Shown here: piece by piece, positions 25,244 to 37,410 of the stretch
How positions within the stretch are numbered: position 1 is the first letter of the stretch
Layout: each line of letters opens with the position of its first letter
DNA from: Pseudomonadota bacterium
Lineage (GTDB): Bacteria; Pseudomonadota; Gammaproteobacteria; Steroidobacterales; Steroidobacteraceae
DNA length: 42,985 nucleotides
Direction: 5' to 3'
Assembly (NCBI GenBank): GCA_021850555.1
Contig: JAJZLX010000155.1
Coordinates: 1 to 42,985, forward strand
Notes under the pieces: model-generated
What the model saw: the letters and a program-made list of their open reading frames with translations, nothing else
What the model was told of the DNA's origin: nothing
The model's database searches: none
Made by a program: the position numbers and the translations under genes

Positions 25244-26485
25244 GTGGCACGGATTTTTCAGATCTCCGGGGGCCCGAACCGCGCACCGCGGGCCGATGAT
25301 CCGTGTATGTCTTCCCGAGTACCCGATCCCTCCCACATCGGGGCCGACATCGAACGGTTGCGGCTGGTCTACGGCAACTTCCCGCTCATGCTCGCCGGCT
25401 CGGCCACGGCCGGGTGCGTGCTCGTAGCGTTGCTTTACGAGACGGTTCCCCACGGCATGCTGCTCCTGTGGCTGCTCAGTCTGCTGGCTCTCTACGGACT
25501 TCGTCTGCGCGAGTGCCTGGCGTTTCGCCGCGCTTCGTCGATTCCCGACCCGCAAGTCTGGGTCGGGCGGCTTCAGGTGGACGCTGGCGCCTCGGGGCTT
25601 CTGTGGGGTATCGGCGCGACGGTGTTCCTGGGGCTCGGGGACCTGCCGTACCAGCTGTTCACCGTGCTCGTGCTCTCCGGCGTAGCCGCCGGCGCCATGA
25701 CTTCGTACGGGGCCATGTGGCGCGGCTACATTGCCTTTCTCGCGCCCTTTCAGGCCCTGGTCGAGCTGCGGCTGCTTTTCGAGCACACACCGCTCCATTA
25801 CCCGCTCGCCGTGATCAACCTGCTGTTCGTGGGTGTTGTGCTGTATTCGGCGTTCAAGACCGATCGGGCCTTCGGCAAGGTGCTCGCGATCACCGCCGAG
25901 AACGCCAAGCTCACCCGGGCGCTTCAATACCAGGCGACCCACGATCCGCTGGTCGATCTGGTGAATCGCCGGGAATTGAACACGCGGCTCATCGACGTGG
26001 CCGACGGCGCCGTGATCGGCAAGCACTCCTGCGCGCTCATCTTCATCGACCTCGACCGGTTCAAGGAGGTCAACGACCAGGGCGGGCATGCCGCCGGAGA
26101 TGAGGCTCTGCGGCGGGTGAGCCTCATTCTCAAGGAGCACATCCGCGCGACCGACACCGCTGCGCGCCTCGGGGGGGACGAGTTCGCGATTCTGCTGCCC
26201 GGATGTCCGCTCGAGCGGGCTGAGGCGGTGGCGCGGGGTGTGTTCACGGCGATCCATGATTTCGTCCTGCATTGGGACGGGGGGCTGTATTTGCGGGTCG
26301 GCGCCAGCATCGGCGTCGCGTATGCGGCGGTCGGGGAGGCTGATGCCTCCTCGCTCCTGCGGGTGGCGGATGAGGCCTGCTATGCCGCCAAGAACGCCGG
26401 TCGCGGCAGGGTGGTCGTGCGCCGCGCCGGACCGCTTCGCGAGCCGAGCTGTTTCGAGATCGAAGCGCTGCGGCGCTCGGTCTGA
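25244..26485 (+). CDS. Membrane diguanylate cyclase (GGDEF)
   Basis: Starting at the GTG at 25244 (413 residues) or the ATG at 25307 (392 residues), this protein has about six membrane helices (45-195), then a GGDEF domain (about 225-400). The loop is LGGDEF and the first strand LIFIDLDRFKEVNDQ; RATD five residues earlier is a canonical I-site, so product inhibition is expected. No EAL domain follows. It is not a close copy of the cyclase before it. The two may supply c-di-GMP to the VpsR-like activator nearby, but that link is only an inference from distance. Confidence 0.93.
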   Translation: MARIFQISGGPNRAPRADDPCMSSRVPDPSHIGADIERLRLVYGNFPLMLAGSATAGCVLVALLYETVPHGMLLLWLLSLLALYGLRLRECLAFRRASSIPDPQVWVGRLQVDAGASGLLWGIGATVFLGLGDLPYQLFTVLVLSGVAAGAMTSYGAMWRGYIAFLAPFQALVELRLLFEHTPLHYPLAVINLLFVGVVLYSAFKTDRAFGKVLAITAENAKLTRALQYQATHDPLVDLVNRRELNTRLIDVADGAVIGKHSCALIFIDLDRFKEVNDQGGHAAGDEALRRVSLILKEHIRATDTAARLGGDEFAILLPGCPLERAEAVARGVFTAIHDFVLHWDGGLYLRVGASIGVAYAAVGEADASSLLRVADEACYAAKNAGRGRVVVRRAGPLREPSCFEIEALRRSV

Positions 26486-26739
26486 TCCGGGATCGGAGCA
26501 CGGATGGCCCGTGCGGGGTGCCGTCTCATCCGTCATCCTCGCCGCCGACCATCAGGCGCGCAGCCCTGCCTGTGAGTAGGGTAGGGCTTTTGCGCCGGTG
26601 AGGCGCTCAGGGACACTTGGGGCGCTTGCGGCCCTGCTCCTCGATTTCCCGCGCGACGGGCGGGCGTGGGCCGGCGCGGCAGGGCTCGAAACGGCCGAGC
26701 ATGTCGGCCGCCGGCCCGTTAAACTGCCGCCCTCCCGGT

Positions 26740-26815
26740 GCCCCCGTAGCTCAGTGGATAGAGCGACCGCCTCCTAAGCGGTAGGTCGCAGGTTCAACTC
26801 CTGCCGGGGGCGCCA
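26740..26815 (+). tRNA. tRNA-Arg (anticodon CCT)
   Basis: A 76-base cloverleaf with acceptor GCCCCCG/CGGGGGC, D arm GCTCAGTGGATAGAGC, anticodon stem ACCGC/GCGGT around CTCCTAA (anticodon CCT, reading AGG), T arm GCAGG-TTCAACT-CCTGC and encoded GCCA end. tRNA-Arg(CCU) genes are common integration sites, which fits the integrase remnant just downstream. Confidence 0.97.
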
Positions 26816-26989
26816 ATTGAGAATGGCGATTACCCCTTGTGTACAAAGGGCCATGGTTGAATCGCTCCTTCTCCGGACTTCTGCCCGCTACGAGCGGATG
26901 GGTCGTTTTTGTCCCTCGCCAAGCGCACGGATTCAGCGCAAATTCTTGCCGCGCCCGGTCTGGCGAAACCCACGGCGCGCTCGAAAAAT

Positions 26990-27100
26990 CGACTGAAGTT
27001 CACCAAGTCGAGCCTCGAGAAGCTCGTGCCGCCGAAGCGCCCCGACGGCGGCGCTCCGTGCCATGAGACTTGGTTCGACACCGGGCGGTCCGGCCTGGGC
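26990..27100 (+). pseudogene. Tyrosine-integrase N-terminal remnant next to tRNA-Arg
   Basis: A short segment reads RLKFTKSSLEKLVPPKRPDG, then ETWFDTGRSGLG. This resembles the N-terminal arm-binding start of phage-type tyrosine integrases (K-T-x-x-x-V/L-E-K-L-x-P...YWDT-x-x-G-L/F-G). It lies 175 bases after the tRNA-Arg 3' end, where integrases of tRNA-targeting elements sit. Nothing of the catalytic domain (R-H-R-Y) follows; the frame runs into the terminator and antisense of the DUF4382 gene. The likely reading is the stub of a lost genomic island. Confidence 0.6.
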
Positions 27101-27185
27101 GCGAATGCGAACGTTGGACCGTTCGTAGTCTGCTCACAGCTTGGGGCGCGAGGGCCCGGCCACCATGGTGCCTCGCGCAAGAACG

Positions 27186-27221
27186 ACGCCCCTGACCGGA
27201 GGAACTCCGCATCAGGGGCGT
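27186..27221 (-). terminator. Terminator hairpin of the DUF4382 gene
   Basis: ACGCCCCTGA (27186-27195) pairs with TCAGGGGCGT (27212-27221), and an inner CGGAG/CTCCG stem extends it. It starts 17 bases past the minus-strand stop. No long T tract follows on that strand. Confidence 0.65.
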
Positions 27222-27238
27222 ATCGGCGGATTCAAAGC

Positions 27239-28186
27239 CTAGAAGTTCACCGTCGTGGTCTGATTCGCAGTCACGGTCGCAGTCTGGCCTGCCGTCGGAA
27301 TGAACGCGACGGTACTCGTGCCAGTGCTGGATGTGCTCGTGCAGGCGACCGCAAGCGTATAGCTGCCGGCGAGCAGGAAGGGCTGGTCGTAGCTGTAGCT
27401 GCCTGTGGACGACAGCGTGATCTGCGGCTCAACCACCGGAGTCAGGGTGCTGGAGGGGGTGGCGGTTCCGGAGAATATGTAGACCTGGGCATTCGGCAGC
27501 GGACCGCTGCCCGAATAGCCAGCGAGGCATGCTGAATCGCTCTGCAGGGTCGCCAGCGCAACGGTGCCGCTGATCGTGCCCGCCTGGACATTGTTGATGA
27601 GGCGCAGCGCGGGCTTCAGGATGTAGTCCTGCGCGCCCCCACCGGAGGTCAGTCCCGGCGGAGCGGTAATTGACTGCTGCAGCATGAAGTCGATGGTGAA
27701 ATTGGCCACCTGGTTGGCCGTCATGGTGAAGCCCTGAACCAGCTTCAATCCCGTCTGCGCGCCGCTCGGGATCACCAGAGGATACTGGGCGCCGTTGATC
27801 TCGATGTACGAATTGGCCACCGTGCCGTTCGAGGATACATTGAGCAACAGGCGAATCCAGTCGTAATTGCCTGCCGGAACCGAGACGCCATTGAGCAGCG
27901 AGGCTTCGTTGCCGTTCTGTTCCTGCAACAGATTGATCGTCTGGGGCGCGCTGAAATTGAATGTGACTGGTTTGCCGCCTCCGCTCGGTTGCAGTTGGAC
28001 GCCAGTGAATGAGATCGCCACAGCGCTCGCCGAGGCGACCGGCCCGTCCGTAATGCCGAGGTTCATGGTCGCAGAAGATGCGCCGCCGCTACCACCGCAT
28101 GCAGTCAGGAGCGGCGCAGCGAGGCACGCGACAGCGGCTGACCGCAGCCACCCCAAGGATTTTGAATTGCGATGCGAGGACTTCAT
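27239..28186 (-). CDS. DUF4382-type exported lipoprotein
   Basis: From the ATG at 28186 (GGAGAG just upstream) the product is 315 residues. The signal ends in the lipobox LTAC, followed by GGSGGASSATMNLGITDGPV, the start of the DUF4382 beta-sandwich domain, with VAISFTGVQLQPSGG, INLLQEQNGNEASLLNGVSVPAGNYDWIRLLL, and VNFTIDFMLQQS-type strands. A C-terminal carboxypeptidase-regulatory-like segment (SGTVALATLQSD, GSYSYDQPFLLAGSYTLAVAC) completes it. DUF4382 proteins are exported and may bind carbohydrates or surfaces; the role is unknown. A GTG four codons upstream is the alternative start. Confidence 0.85.
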   Translation of the reverse strand: MKSSHRNSKSLGWLRSAAVACLAAPLLTACGGSGGASSATMNLGITDGPVASASAVAISFTGVQLQPSGGGKPVTFNFSAPQTINLLQEQNGNEASLLNGVSVPAGNYDWIRLLLNVSSNGTVANSYIEINGAQYPLVIPSGAQTGLKLVQGFTMTANQVANFTIDFMLQQSITAPPGLTSGGGAQDYILKPALRLINNVQAGTISGTVALATLQSDSACLAGYSGSGPLPNAQVYIFSGTATPSSTLTPVVEPQITLSSTGSYSYDQPFLLAGSYTLAVACTSTSSTGTSTVAFIPTAGQTATVTANQTTTVNF

Positions 28187-28852
28187 ATTGCTCTCCACTC
28201 ATACCAAGGAACGCGATGTTCAATTCTCGCGGGGGCACGGCGCCGCGCTCGCCTGGCTGCGGCGTCCGTCCTGCGTGTCTTGCCTGGTGTTGCGGCCTTG
28301 CGCACACCGACCGGCGCGGTGAGCGATCCGCCAGTTCCGCCGGACGGGCGAACTCGTCAACTCAGAGTCATGGCGTCCGCGTGTCGCGCGCTCTTACGGC
28401 TCGAAAGCGCATGCGACGGCGGGCGGTTGACAATACGCGCTGAGTCCACCCGCCATCCGGTTTCCGGAAAAACTGTGACTCACGTCTCAATCCGGCTCCG
28501 CACGCATATCGAAGCGGGTCTTTGACTTGGCAATCCGCAGCGTGCCGCTTTCATCCCCGAGCGCAGAAGATTCACCATCGCGCCTGAACCGGAGGTGAAT
28601 GCCTCCCGCGGCGGCGGTGAAGCGTGTTTCATGAAGCCTGATTGCGGCGGTCTTCATGACCCGTGTCGCACCCGCGGTGGAGCGTGACGACGGCGATCGG
28701 GCCGCGATTGCTGGCATTCCGAGCCCATCGCCGGGCGCAGGACGTGACCGGCCGCCCCGAGATCGACAAGGTTTGCATCCGCAGCGGACACGCATCGTCA
28801 GCAGGCGGCGGGCGGACCCGGGCGGGACTCGGGTCGGTCCGGGGCCGGCCCC
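28187..28852. other. No recognisable gene
   Basis: About 665 bases between the DUF4382 gene and the first S10 peptidase gene. A possible 56-residue minus-strand frame (28487-28657) has no ribosome-binding site or known motif. The DUF4382 promoter should lie near 28200-28260. Confidence 0.45.
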
Positions 28853-30514
28853 TCAGCCGCTGTGCGGATGCAGCCGATCGGTCGCTGCGATGAAGGCCGC
28901 GATATTGTGGTGCAGGCGCTTCAGCGCGGGCACGTGCACGTAGATCATGTGGCCGGACATGTAGTAGTGGTACTGGATGTTGGCCTGGAGCTTGCGCGGC
29001 ATGGGCAGGTGCTCCATCTCGTAGATGCCCTCATAGAAGGGCGTTGCAAGATCGAAATAGCCGCCGTTCAACATGACCTTCAGGTCCGGGTCGTACTTCA
29101 TCGCGTTGGCGAGGTCCGGCATCACGTTGAGCGCCTGCGGGAAGGAGAACGACACCCCGGGGGCGTGATGCGAGAAATTCCAGGTGTGCCACAACGGAAT
29201 TTCCGGCAGATACTGCATGCCCTTGCCGTAGTGCAGGACCGAGTGCGCGTAGGCGTTGAAGGCCGACACGTAGGCCGAGCTGATCGCCGCGCCCTGCGGA
29301 TCGTAGGCGGCGCTCTCGCTCAGCGGGTTCATCGACGGGCCGGTGAATCGCGTGTCGAGCCGGCCGGTGGTCTCGTCCTTGCCGGCGAGCAGCTCGTGCT
29401 CGAACTGGCCGCCGTCGACCCGCAGATTCGCCTTCTCGATGTACGCGGTCGGCAGACCGGTGTACTCGTGCAGCTTGGCGGCGATGGCGGCGAATTTCGC
29501 CGCACTCAGCAGCGACCCCGCGCGCAGCGCCTGCGCGTAGCGGGTCATGGCGAAGTGCTCGACCTTGGCGAGCAGCGGCTTCAGCGCCGGCTCGCCGCCG
29601 GGCAGCATGTGGTGAAACCAGGCGGTCGCCGTCATGCTCGGCAGTGCGAGCTCGAACGGCAGATCGATGCCGGGATCATACTTGGCCAGTCCGCTCGCAT
29701 CGTTGTAGTTGAGGATCTGCGAGAGGAGGATGACGCCGTTGAAGTCGATGTTGTCGTGCGTCTCGAGCACGTTGATGAGGGCGGCCGAGCGCGGGGTGCC
29801 GTAGCTCTCGCCCAACAGGTACTTCGGCGAGTTCCATCGGCCGTACTGCGTGAGGAACTTCATGATGAACTGCGAGAACGCATGCACGTCCTGATCGGTT
29901 CCGTAGAAGGCCTTGGCGGCGTCGGTGCCGCGGATGCGGCTGTAGCCGGTGCCCGGGGCATCGATGAACACCAGGTCGCTGGCATCGAGCAGGCTGTACT
30001 GGTTCTTCACCAGCCCGTAAGGGGCAGGCGGCGTGTGCGTGCGGTCGCGGGTCACGACCCGGACGGGGCCGAATGCGCCCATGTGCAGCCACACCGACGA
30101 TGAGCCCGGGCCGCCGTTGTAGAGAAAGGTGAGCGGGCGCCGGCTCGGATTGGCGCCGTCCTTGAAGTAGGCGACGTAGAACATCGACGCCTCGGGCTGC
30201 ACCTTCTTCGGTCCGCCGGGCGGGGGTTGGCCGGGCCCGTAAGCGTCCGTGGCGTCGTTCCACCCGGCGGCGTGCACGATGATCATGCCGGCCACGGCGC
30301 GGTAATGGATCGTCTTGCCGCCGACCTTGACCGTGCCGCGCGTCGTGCGGGTGGTGGTGCGAAAGTAGGGGTTGGCGTGGGCGGAGCGGGAGTGGGCGTG
30401 GACGTGCGGCGTTGCCGCCGCCGCGGCGCCGGCGCAGGCGAGCGTCAGCACCGTGCCGGCCGCCAGCAGTTGAGCGCCTCGCCGGAAGAGGCGGCTTTGC
30501 CCCGTGTCGCTCAT
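28853..30514 (-). CDS. S10 serine carboxypeptidase-like protein (second of a pair)
   Basis: A 553-residue exported peptidase, alpha/beta-hydrolase fold. A signal peptide (about 1-35) is followed by the S10 motifs: substrate-binding FLYNGGPGSSSVWLHMGAFG, nucleophile Ser in LLGESYGTPR, the Asp in LNGGYFDLATPF and the His in MSGHMIYVHV. These cover the Ser-Asp-His triad expected for release of C-terminal residues at acid pH. It shares its layout and most of its sequence with the gene upstream, so the two are tandem duplicates. Its ATG overlaps the stop of that gene by four bases (ATGA), so it is translationally coupled. Confidence 0.93.
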   Translation of the reverse strand: MSDTGQSRLFRRGAQLLAAGTVLTLACAGAAAAATPHVHAHSRSAHANPYFRTTTRTTRGTVKVGGKTIHYRAVAGMIIVHAAGWNDATDAYGPGQPPPGGPKKVQPEASMFYVAYFKDGANPSRRPLTFLYNGGPGSSSVWLHMGAFGPVRVVTRDRTHTPPAPYGLVKNQYSLLDASDLVFIDAPGTGYSRIRGTDAAKAFYGTDQDVHAFSQFIMKFLTQYGRWNSPKYLLGESYGTPRSAALINVLETHDNIDFNGVILLSQILNYNDASGLAKYDPGIDLPFELALPSMTATAWFHHMLPGGEPALKPLLAKVEHFAMTRYAQALRAGSLLSAAKFAAIAAKLHEYTGLPTAYIEKANLRVDGGQFEHELLAGKDETTGRLDTRFTGPSMNPLSESAAYDPQGAAISSAYVSAFNAYAHSVLHYGKGMQYLPEIPLWHTWNFSHHAPGVSFSFPQALNVMPDLANAMKYDPDLKVMLNGGYFDLATPFYEGIYEMEHLPMPRKLQANIQYHYYMSGHMIYVHVPALKRLHHNIAAFIAATDRLHPHSG

Positions 30515-32121
30515 GAGCGGCCTCCTGGTATGTTGTCGGTCTTGCGGATGAAGGCCACGATGTTGCCGTGCAGCTGCTTCAGAGCATGAACGTTGACGTA
30601 GATCATGTGACCTGACTTGTAGTAGTGATACGAGATATTCGACTGCAGGCTGTTCGGAATCTGCAGGTGGTGCATCTCGTACATGCCCTCGCAGAACGGG
30701 GTGGCGAGATCGTAGTAGCCGCCGTTCAGCATGACCTTGAGCAGCGGATCGTACTTCATCGCCTCGGCGAGATCCGGCATGACATTGGTGGCGATCGGCT
30801 GTGGCCGCCGGGCTCCCGGCGGTCGATGCCAGAAGTCCCAGTTCAGGTTGATCAGGGGCAGATAGCGCAGATTCGTCTTGTAATGCAGGTCCTTGGTCAC
30901 GTACGTATTGAAAGCCGACACGTATGCGGAGCTGATCGCGGCGCCCTGCGGGTCGTACTCGGCGGTCCGGCTGAGCGGGTTCATGGACGGGCCCTGGAAT
31001 CGGGTGTCCAGCCGCCCGGTGGTCATGCCTTCGTTGGCGAGCAACTCATGCTCGAACTCCGGGCCGCTCACCTGCAGCCGCGCCTTGAGCAGGTAGGACA
31101 CCGGCAGGCCGATGTCCTGGTGCATCTGCTCGGCGATGCTGCGTTCCTCGGCGCGCGGGAGGCTTGCGCCCTGAGCCAGGGCGTCGGCGTACCGGCCCAT
31201 GGCGAAGTGCTCGACCTGCTTCAGGAACGGGCGCAGGTGCGGGGGATTCGACGGTACGCGATGGTGGAACCACGCGCTCGCCGCCATGCTCGGCAGCGCA
31301 AGCTCGTAGGGCAGCTCGATGCCGGGGTCCGAGCCCGGCCCGTCATCGTTGAGGGCGAAGTTCAGGATCTGCGAGAGCATGATCACGCCGTTGAAGTCGA
31401 CGTTGCGGTCGATCGTCAGATCCTTGATCAGCGCCGCCGTGCGCGGAGTTCCGTAGCTCTCGCCGAGCAGGTACTTCGGCGAGTTCCACCGCTGGTAGCG
31501 CGTGAGGAACTGTGTGATGAAGGATGCGAAGGCATGGGCGTCCTGATCGACGCCGTAGAACGCCTTGACCTTGCCCTTGCCCTCGATGCGGCTGTATCCG
31601 GTGCCCGGGGCGTCGATGAAAACGAGGTCCGTGGCATCGAGCAGGCTGTACCGGTTCTTGACGATGCGGTACGGGGCGGGAGGGGTGTGCGTGTCGTTCC
31701 GGGTCAGGACTCGTACCGGGCCGAAGGCGCCCATGTGCAGCCACACGGTCGATGAGCCGGGACCGCCGTTGTAGAGGAACGTGATCGGCCGATCGTGCGC
31801 GGGCACGCCGCGTCTGAAGTACGCGACATAGAACATCGAGGCCACCGGCGGGCCCTCGGGCGTGCCGAGCCTCACCTTTGCGGAGGCCGGCGGCGCCGCA
31901 TCGTTCCAGCCTTTGGGGTGCACGATGATCGTGCCTGCCACCGCCTGGTAGGCGATCTTGTGGCCCCCGACCGTGACCGAGCCGTACGTCTTGACGGCCC
32001 GGGGCACGAACAGGCCGGGGACCGGCGGGACCGGGGTGTGCTTTGCGGCGGCAAACGCCGGAGCCGCACACGCCGCGCACGTCATCGAAAAGACTGCGGC
32101 CAGTGCAACGAGCTGTTTCAT
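30511..32121 (-). CDS. S10 serine carboxypeptidase-like protein (first of a pair)
   Basis: A 536-residue exported peptidase of family S10. It has a Sec signal (1-25), substrate-binding FLYNGGPGSSTVWLHMGAFG, catalytic Ser in LLGESYGTPRT, Asp in LNGGYYDLATPF and His in KSGHMIYVNV. The sequence is close to that of the downstream gene; the copies differ mainly in the signal, the early linker and the helical cap (about 300-360). Such peptidases are probably used for scavenging peptides in the periplasm or outside. The gene is the first of a two-gene unit. Confidence 0.93.
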   Translation of the reverse strand: MKQLVALAAVFSMTCAACAAPAFAAAKHTPVPPVPGLFVPRAVKTYGSVTVGGHKIAYQAVAGTIIVHPKGWNDAAPPASAKVRLGTPEGPPVASMFYVAYFRRGVPAHDRPITFLYNGGPGSSTVWLHMGAFGPVRVLTRNDTHTPPAPYRIVKNRYSLLDATDLVFIDAPGTGYSRIEGKGKVKAFYGVDQDAHAFASFITQFLTRYQRWNSPKYLLGESYGTPRTAALIKDLTIDRNVDFNGVIMLSQILNFALNDDGPGSDPGIELPYELALPSMAASAWFHHRVPSNPPHLRPFLKQVEHFAMGRYADALAQGASLPRAEERSIAEQMHQDIGLPVSYLLKARLQVSGPEFEHELLANEGMTTGRLDTRFQGPSMNPLSRTAEYDPQGAAISSAYVSAFNTYVTKDLHYKTNLRYLPLINLNWDFWHRPPGARRPQPIATNVMPDLAEAMKYDPLLKVMLNGGYYDLATPFCEGMYEMHHLQIPNSLQSNISYHYYKSGHMIYVNVHALKQLHGNIVAFIRKTDNIPGGRS

Positions 32122-32491
32122 CTGATGATCTCTCCGTGCCGAAACCTCGCCGTTCGGGGCGAGGAGGAGGCGCGCTGTCCACCCTCACCGGCGTGCATGA
32201 CTTTCATATGTTCAGGCGCAAGCGGCGCGCATGATGCCAGGGAAGCCCGAAGCGGGCCTACCCTGGGCGCAGCCGCGACGGGGTGATCTGCGGCAGACCG
32301 CCCCCTCTGATGCGACGAAGCGAGACCGACGGCGGGCCGGTGAGTCGGGCGCGCACGGGGCGCGCTATCCTCGTCGGGCGCGAACAGCCGGATCGCGATG
32401 CGAAGGGCATCACAGTTCGGCCGGGGCCGCCGGGCCGCCTTTCTGTCACGCCCTAGAATCCGGCACTTCCCGAAGCCAAAGCTCGCACATC

Positions 32492-32977
32492 GTGACCCGA
32501 CTCTTCCGCCGCCGCGCACCTCGCATCGCCTACCCCGGGCCAGAGCGGCGCCTGCGGACGGAGCGGCGCTCGGAGGTGGTCCGGGCGCTGCTTCATGGGA
32601 GCCTTCGCCCCCGCCGGCAGGGGCCCCGGCGTGACGGCGAGCATCAGCTCGGCGCCGTCGACTGGCATCACCCGTGGTGGCTCGTCCTGGCGGTGCTGAT
32701 CCTTCTGCTCTCATGCGTCGATGCCGCGCTCACCCTGTTGTTGATCGGCCGCGGCGCCTCCGAGGTGAACCCGCTGCTCGCGCCGCTGGTGCACGACTCG
32801 CCGGCGGCGTTCGTTCTGGTGAAGGTTGCTCTCACCGGCGTCGGGCTGGTGTGTCTCACGCTGCTGGCGAGGCTGAAGGTCTTCGGACGCCTGCCCGCGC
32901 AACTGCTGCTCTACGCGGTCCTGCTTGGATATGTCGTACTAATCGTCTATGAGCTGAGGTTGCTTGAAATACTGTAA
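32492..32977 (+). CDS. Small membrane protein, DUF5658-like
   Basis: From the GTG at 32492 the product is 161 residues. The N-terminal 55 residues are arginine-rich with YPGPERRLRTERRSE, an opening typical of DUF5658-type proteins. Three hydrophobic helices follow (WWLVLAVLILLLSCVDAALT, FVLVKVALTGVGLVCLTLLA, LLLYAVLLGYVVLIVYEL), with EVNPLLAPLV between the first two. No enzymatic motif is visible. The start is uncertain: no strong ribosome-binding site is seen and the frame is open further upstream without family character. Confidence 0.7.
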   Translation: MTRLFRRRAPRIAYPGPERRLRTERRSEVVRALLHGSLRPRRQGPRRDGEHQLGAVDWHHPWWLVLAVLILLLSCVDAALTLLLIGRGASEVNPLLAPLVHDSPAAFVLVKVALTGVGLVCLTLLARLKVFGRLPAQLLLYAVLLGYVVLIVYELRLLEIL

Positions 32978-33233
32978 GGGCGCTCGCCCATCGCCTTCTG
33001 GTGGCCCCGAGGCATGGAGCGCAGACTCCCGGGCGAGGCGGTACCTTTTATTTCAGCGGGGCACCGCTTCGCCGCGCCGGGCGTCCGTGGGGGACACCCC
33101 GGGGTTTTCGCCGGGCGTGACGGCCCCCCTCAAGCGCGCTCTCTCATTAGGGTCATGGTGCTCAGTTTGAATTCCCGTTAATTTTCAAGGCTTGATGAGC
33201 GAATTCGATATTCCGCGCGTGCTCCCTTTCCGA

Positions 33234-33239
33234 TACACT
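33234..33239 (+). promoter_or_regulatory. Possible -10 element of the sucA operon
   Basis: TACACT, 26 bases before the sucA ATG, fits a -10 box; the -35 match (TTCCGC at 33211) is weak, so an activator would be needed. Low confidence. Confidence 0.25.
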
Positions 33240-33265
33240 AATCCGCTCGCTGTTCCCAACCCGGC

Positions 33266-36156
<2,891 letters not shown>

Positions 36157-36160
<4 letters not shown>

Positions 36161-37386
36161 CGACCGAAATCAAAGTTCCGCAGCTTCCGGAGTCCGTGTC
36201 CGACGCCACGCTCGTCGCCTGGCACAAGCAGCCCGGCGAGTCCGTGCGCCGCGATGAGAACCTCGCCGATCTCGAGACCGACAAGGTGGTGCTCGAAGTG
36301 CCGGCCCCCGCCAGCGGCGTGCTGCGGGAGCTGAAGGTCGCGAGCGGGACCGTGGTGAGAAGCGGGCAGCTGCTCGCGGTGATCGAGGAAGGCGCTCAAG
36401 CCGCCGCGGCCACGCCCAGGGTCGCGCCTGCCGCGGCCGAGGTCAAAGCCGATGGCGAAGCCGGCAAGGAGAAATTGAGCCCCTCGGTGCGGCGCCTGGT
36501 GGAGGAGAACCGCCTCGATGCCAGCGCGATTCCGGCCAGCGGCCGAGACGGGCGCCTCACCAAGTCCGATGTGGTGGACTTCCTCGGCAAGCAGCCGGCC
36601 TCCTCCGGCGCGCAGAAGGGCCCGGAGCCGAGCGCTGCGGCCGCCCAGCCGGCGCCGGCCGCGAGGCCCGTGCCGAGCGCCGGCGCCCGCGCCGAGCATC
36701 GCGTGCCGATGACGCGGCTGCGCCAGCGCATTGCTCAGCGCATGGTCGAGGCGCAGTCGACACAGGCGCTGCTCACCTCGTTCAACGAGGTCGATCTCGC
36801 CGCCGTGAACGAGCTGCGCGCCCGGTACAAGGACCGGTTCGAGAAGGAGCACGGCGTGAAGCTCGGCTTCATGTCCTTCTTCGTCAAAGCCTGCATCGAG
36901 GCGCTGAAGAGGTTTCCGGTGGTCAATGCCTCCGTGGACGGCAGTGACATCGTCTATCACGAGTTCTACGACATCGGAGTCGCGGTCTCGACCGACCGCG
37001 GCCTGGTCGTGCCTATCGTGCGTGATGCGGACATCAAGGGGTTCGCGGCCATCGAGAAGGAGATCGGCGAGTACGCGAAGAAGGCGCGTGCCGGCTCGAT
37101 CGCCATCGAGGACCTGACCGGCGGCACCTTCACGATCACCAACGGCGGGGTGTTCGGGTCGCTCATGTCCACGCCGATCGTCAATGCGCCCCAGAGCGCC
37201 ATCCTCGGCATGCACAAGATCCAGGAGCGCCCGATGGTCGTGAACGGACAGATCGCCATCCGGCCGATGATGTATATCGCGATCACCTACGATCACCGCA
37301 TCATCGACGGCCGGGAGGCCGTGCAGTTCCTCGTCACCGTCAAGGAGTGCCTGGAGGATCCGGGCCGCATGCTGCTCGGAATTTGA
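36157..37386 (+). CDS. sucB: 2-oxoglutarate dehydrogenase E2 (dihydrolipoyl succinyltransferase)
   Basis: A 409-residue core protein of the complex. The lipoyl domain (1-78) has the lipoylated Lys43 in [13 protein letters not shown] Pro/Ala linker leads to the E3-binding domain (about 108-145, [20 protein letters not shown]). A second linker joins the catalytic domain with [31 protein letters not shown] and the catalytic histidine in [12 protein letters not shown]. The ATG at 36157 overlaps the sucA stop (ATGA), which fixes the start and indicates coupling. Longer upstream frames lie inside sucA. Confidence 0.97.
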
Positions 37387-37410
37387 TCAGAAGCGAAAGG
37401 AAAGACACCC

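Noticed and set aside
28487..28657. Possible 56-residue minus-strand gene
   Set aside because: No ribosome-binding site, no known motif and a composition similar to random GC-rich sequence.
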